Origin: CAVYGM01 sp963768025
GTDB lineage: Bacteria > Bacteroidota > Bacteroidia > Cytophagales > Spirosomataceae
Assembly: GCA_963768025.1 (NCBI GenBank)
Contig: CAVYGM010000007.1
Span: 1-17,792 of the forward strand
Direction: 5' to 3'
DNA: 17,792 nt
Both the position numbers and the translations under genes were made by a program. Positions 15,930 through 17,792 of the stretch are shown in pieces; within the stretch, counting starts at the first letter, position 1; each line of letters opens with the position of its first letter. Below the pieces are notes generated by a model, which saw only the letters and a list, made by a program, of their open reading frames with translations, was not told where the DNA came from and made no database searches.

Positions 15930-17726
15930 TCAGGCTACTTTACGTAAGGGCGTCTCGGCAATGTGTAGTTTGAAATGAGTACCGTTGTCGTTCCCAATCT
16001 GGTATACTCCCCCCGTTTGCTCACTGAGGTTCCGGATTAGCCGCTTGCCGAACGAGCCACCCGGCTGCCTCCATTGCATTTCGTTGAGGCCTGGGCCATT
16101 GTCCTTTACTTCCAGGGTTAGGCCCTGGCCGCGGGTCAATGATATGGACAGCATGGGAGTCTTCACGCTGCCGTAGGCGTGCTTGAAGGAATTGGTCAGT
16201 AGTTCATTTAGGATCAGTCCGATCGGTATGGCCAGGTCTACGTCCAGCTCCTTTTCTTCGATCGAGAGCCGGAGGTCAAAGCTATCCAGCTCATAACCAT
16301 ACGCCACCATCAGATTTTCGATCAAATCCACGATGTACTCGTGCATGTTAATGGACGTAAGCAGGTCGGTTTGGTACAGGCGCTGGTGGATGAGCGACAT
16401 GGCTTCTACGCGCTGCTGCCCCTCCCGCACGGCCCTGGCCGCCGACTCCTCTTCCAGGCGGTTGGATTGCAGCTTCAACAGGCTCGATACGATGGCCAGG
16501 TTGTTCTTGACCCGGTGGTGAAGTTCCTTCATCAGTACTTTAAGCTGATCGGACTGCTGGCTGATTTTGGCCTTACTCCTCTGCAGCCGGAGGTATTGCC
16601 ACACGATCAGACCAGTTACCAACAGCAGGGCTGCCAGTATAGCCAGCACGATGGACAGTTGTTCCTGCCGGGCCTTATTTTCTGATCCCAGCTCCTGAAT
16701 TTTTTGTTGTTTCTGCTTTGATTCAAACTGGGCTTCCAGACGAGCCAGCTCCCGCTTTTTTTCAATGCCCATCAGGCTATCCCTGGTTTGAGAAGACAAT
16801 TGCAAATATTCGTACGCTTTCTGGTAGTCTTTTTGGGCGGCATACGCTTTGTGAAAGATAGAGTAGATTTCCTCCCTGTTGCGGTAATCTTCCAGAGAGG
16901 GTTTCCGGTCCATCAGGTCGAGGGCCTCTTGGGTGACCCGGATGGCCTCCGGATAATCGCCCATCTGCATGAGGGTGTTGGGCAGGTTCAGGTACACGTG
17001 CAAGAGCAGTTCATCAAACTTTGTCTTAGTGGCGTAGCTTTCCACTTTTTTAAATCGAGCTATTGATTCATCTACCCGGCCGAGCTTCCGGAGAGAAATC
17101 GCCGAGTTGAGCAAGGTTATGTACACCTGAGGCTGTTCACCGGCCTTTTCATAGGCTTTTCGAGCTTTATCAAGGTAGGTCAGTGACTCCTGATTTTTAC
17201 CCACTTCTCCCTTGATGGCTGCCAGGGAATTGTAGGTGTCTGCCAATAGGTAGGCGGGCAAGTCGGGATTCTGTTGCAGGATGGAGAGTGCCTGTTGAAT
17301 GTGCTTTTCGGCTGTTTCGTATTCCTTATCTTTAAAATAGATCTGTTCCAGACGGTTGAGGGCGTCAATTTGCATTGCCTTATTGTTCTGGGCCTTGAAA
17401 GCGTCAAAAGCCTGCTGATAAGCCCGGATGGCACCGGCACTATTCTCTTTTGACTGTTCAATGATACCCAACTCCCGGTACAGTTTGGCCCTGACAAACG
17501 CCGAACCTAGCTTGCTGTTGATCTTCTGAGCTTCATTGAGCAGCCGGTAGGCTTTGGTAAAATCATTTTCCAGAAAGGCGGTATTGGCGGCAAGTTTGCC
17601 GATGGCAATCGCGCGGGAAGAATCGTCAGAAATGGAAAGCAGGGAGTCGGGTACCTGGGCTTTGGCTACCAAAGCTGTATTTAAAAAGAGGCATACTATG
17701 CCGATTGACGATACGTTGGGTTTCAT
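15930..17726 (-). CDS. TPR-containing HisKA_2 sensor histidine kinase
   Basis: This intact 598-residue protein has an N-terminal signal peptide (GIVCLFLNTALVAKAQ) and a periplasmic array of about six TPR-like repeats at roughly 40-330 (for example AYRLLNEAQKINSKLG and AEKHIQQALSIL). A coiled-coil segment rich in Lys, Gln and Glu leads to one transmembrane helix (VLAILAALLLVTGLIVW) near 365. The cytoplasmic kinase has the HisKA_2 phospho-acceptor motif LHHRVKNNLAIVSSLLKLQ near residue 410, and an ATPase with N-box NELLTNSFKHAYG, G1 motif KDNGPGL and G2-like GGSFGKRLI. The ending GTHFKLHI is typical. It is the first gene of a two-gene unit with the LytTR regulator, 4 nt apart. The signal sensed is unknown; TPR sensors usually bind peptides or proteins. 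Confidence 0.92.
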   Translation of the reverse strand: MKPNVSSIGIVCLFLNTALVAKAQVPDSLLSISDDSSRAIAIGKLAANTAFLENDFTKAYRLLNEAQKINSKLGSAFVRAKLYRELGIIEQSKENSAGAIRAYQQAFDAFKAQNNKAMQIDALNRLEQIYFKDKEYETAEKHIQQALSILQQNPDLPAYLLADTYNSLAAIKGEVGKNQESLTYLDKARKAYEKAGEQPQVYITLLNSAISLRKLGRVDESIARFKKVESYATKTKFDELLLHVYLNLPNTLMQMGDYPEAIRVTQEALDLMDRKPSLEDYRNREEIYSIFHKAYAAQKDYQKAYEYLQLSSQTRDSLMGIEKKRELARLEAQFESKQKQQKIQELGSENKARQEQLSIVLAILAALLLVTGLIVWQYLRLQRSKAKISQQSDQLKVLMKELHHRVKNNLAIVSSLLKLQSNRLEEESAARAVREGQQRVEAMSLIHQRLYQTDLLTSINMHEYIVDLIENLMVAYGYELDSFDLRLSIEEKELDVDLAIPIGLILNELLTNSFKHAYGSVKTPMLSISLTRGQGLTLEVKDNGPGLNEMQWRQPGGSFGKRLIRNLSEQTGGVYQIGNDNGTHFKLHIAETPLRKVA

Positions 17727-17765
17727 TTAGGAATCTAAAAAGAAAAGTAACCTCAGTAAAAGTAA

Positions 17766-17773
17766 CAAATATC
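17766..17773 (-). promoter_or_regulatory. candidate -7 promoter box of the kinase/regulator unit
   Basis: On the minus strand GATATTTG lies 39 nt before the kinase ATG and matches the Bacteroidota -7 consensus TAnnTTTG at five of the six defined bases. The -33 TTG would fall close to the window edge at the wrong spacing (a TTG occurs only about 10 nt upstream), so this remains weak. Confidence 0.3.
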
Positions 17774-17792
17774 CTTTTAGGTGCAAGGTAGC

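Overview
The window looks like a chromosomal segment of a Bacteroidota bacterium, most likely order Cytophagales (Spirosomaceae-like: Dyadobacter, Persicitalea, Spirosoma). The reasons are a SusC/SusD pair under an ECF sigma/FecR pair, an STN domain at the SusC N-terminus, a TPR-HisKA_2 histidine kinase next to a LytTR response regulator, and a PVC-type CxxCH protein of the kind common in this group. Genus assignment is inference.

Layout. Positions 1-1550 are a degenerate stretch: an ORF open to the window edge, the left end and broken transposase of an IS5-type element, and an unrecognised small ORF. A minus-strand lipoprotein with BNR-like motifs follows (1555-2256), then a plus-strand Tat-exported sugar phosphate isomerase/epimerase-like protein (2599-3507). 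From 13699 down to 3618 on the minus strand lies one apparent operon: ECF sigma factor, FecR anti-sigma factor, SusC-type TonB receptor with STN domain, SusD lipoprotein, and a large three-part protein (SGNH-like, beta-propeller dehydrogenase, cytochrome c). It ends at a hairpin plus T-run at 3559-3594. Upstream are a protein with a degenerate receiver domain and a GAF-like region (13930-14745), and a histidine kinase/LytTR regulator pair (17726-15148). Both of these units have their own minus-strand terminator.

How the genes fit together (inference). SusD and SusC would capture and import a glycan or other ligand. The SusC STN domain would signal ligand binding to FecR, which releases the sigma factor to induce the operon. 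The exported dehydrogenase/cytochrome c protein would oxidise the substrate or a breakdown product in the periplasm, and the nearby isomerase-like protein may act on the same sugar. The substrate cannot be read from the sequence.

The most important caveat is that five genes (CxxCH protein, SusD, SusC, FecR, LytTR regulator) are broken by about 21 single-base frame changes, of which about 16 look like +1 insertions. The protein sequence is well conserved on both sides of each break. Residual sequencing error is the simplest explanation, but genuine decay is not excluded. Other points of interest are an orphan cobalamin-riboswitch-like core at 13884-13925, GC-rich micro-insertions inside the broken transposase, and a strong excess of the hexamer GGTACC.
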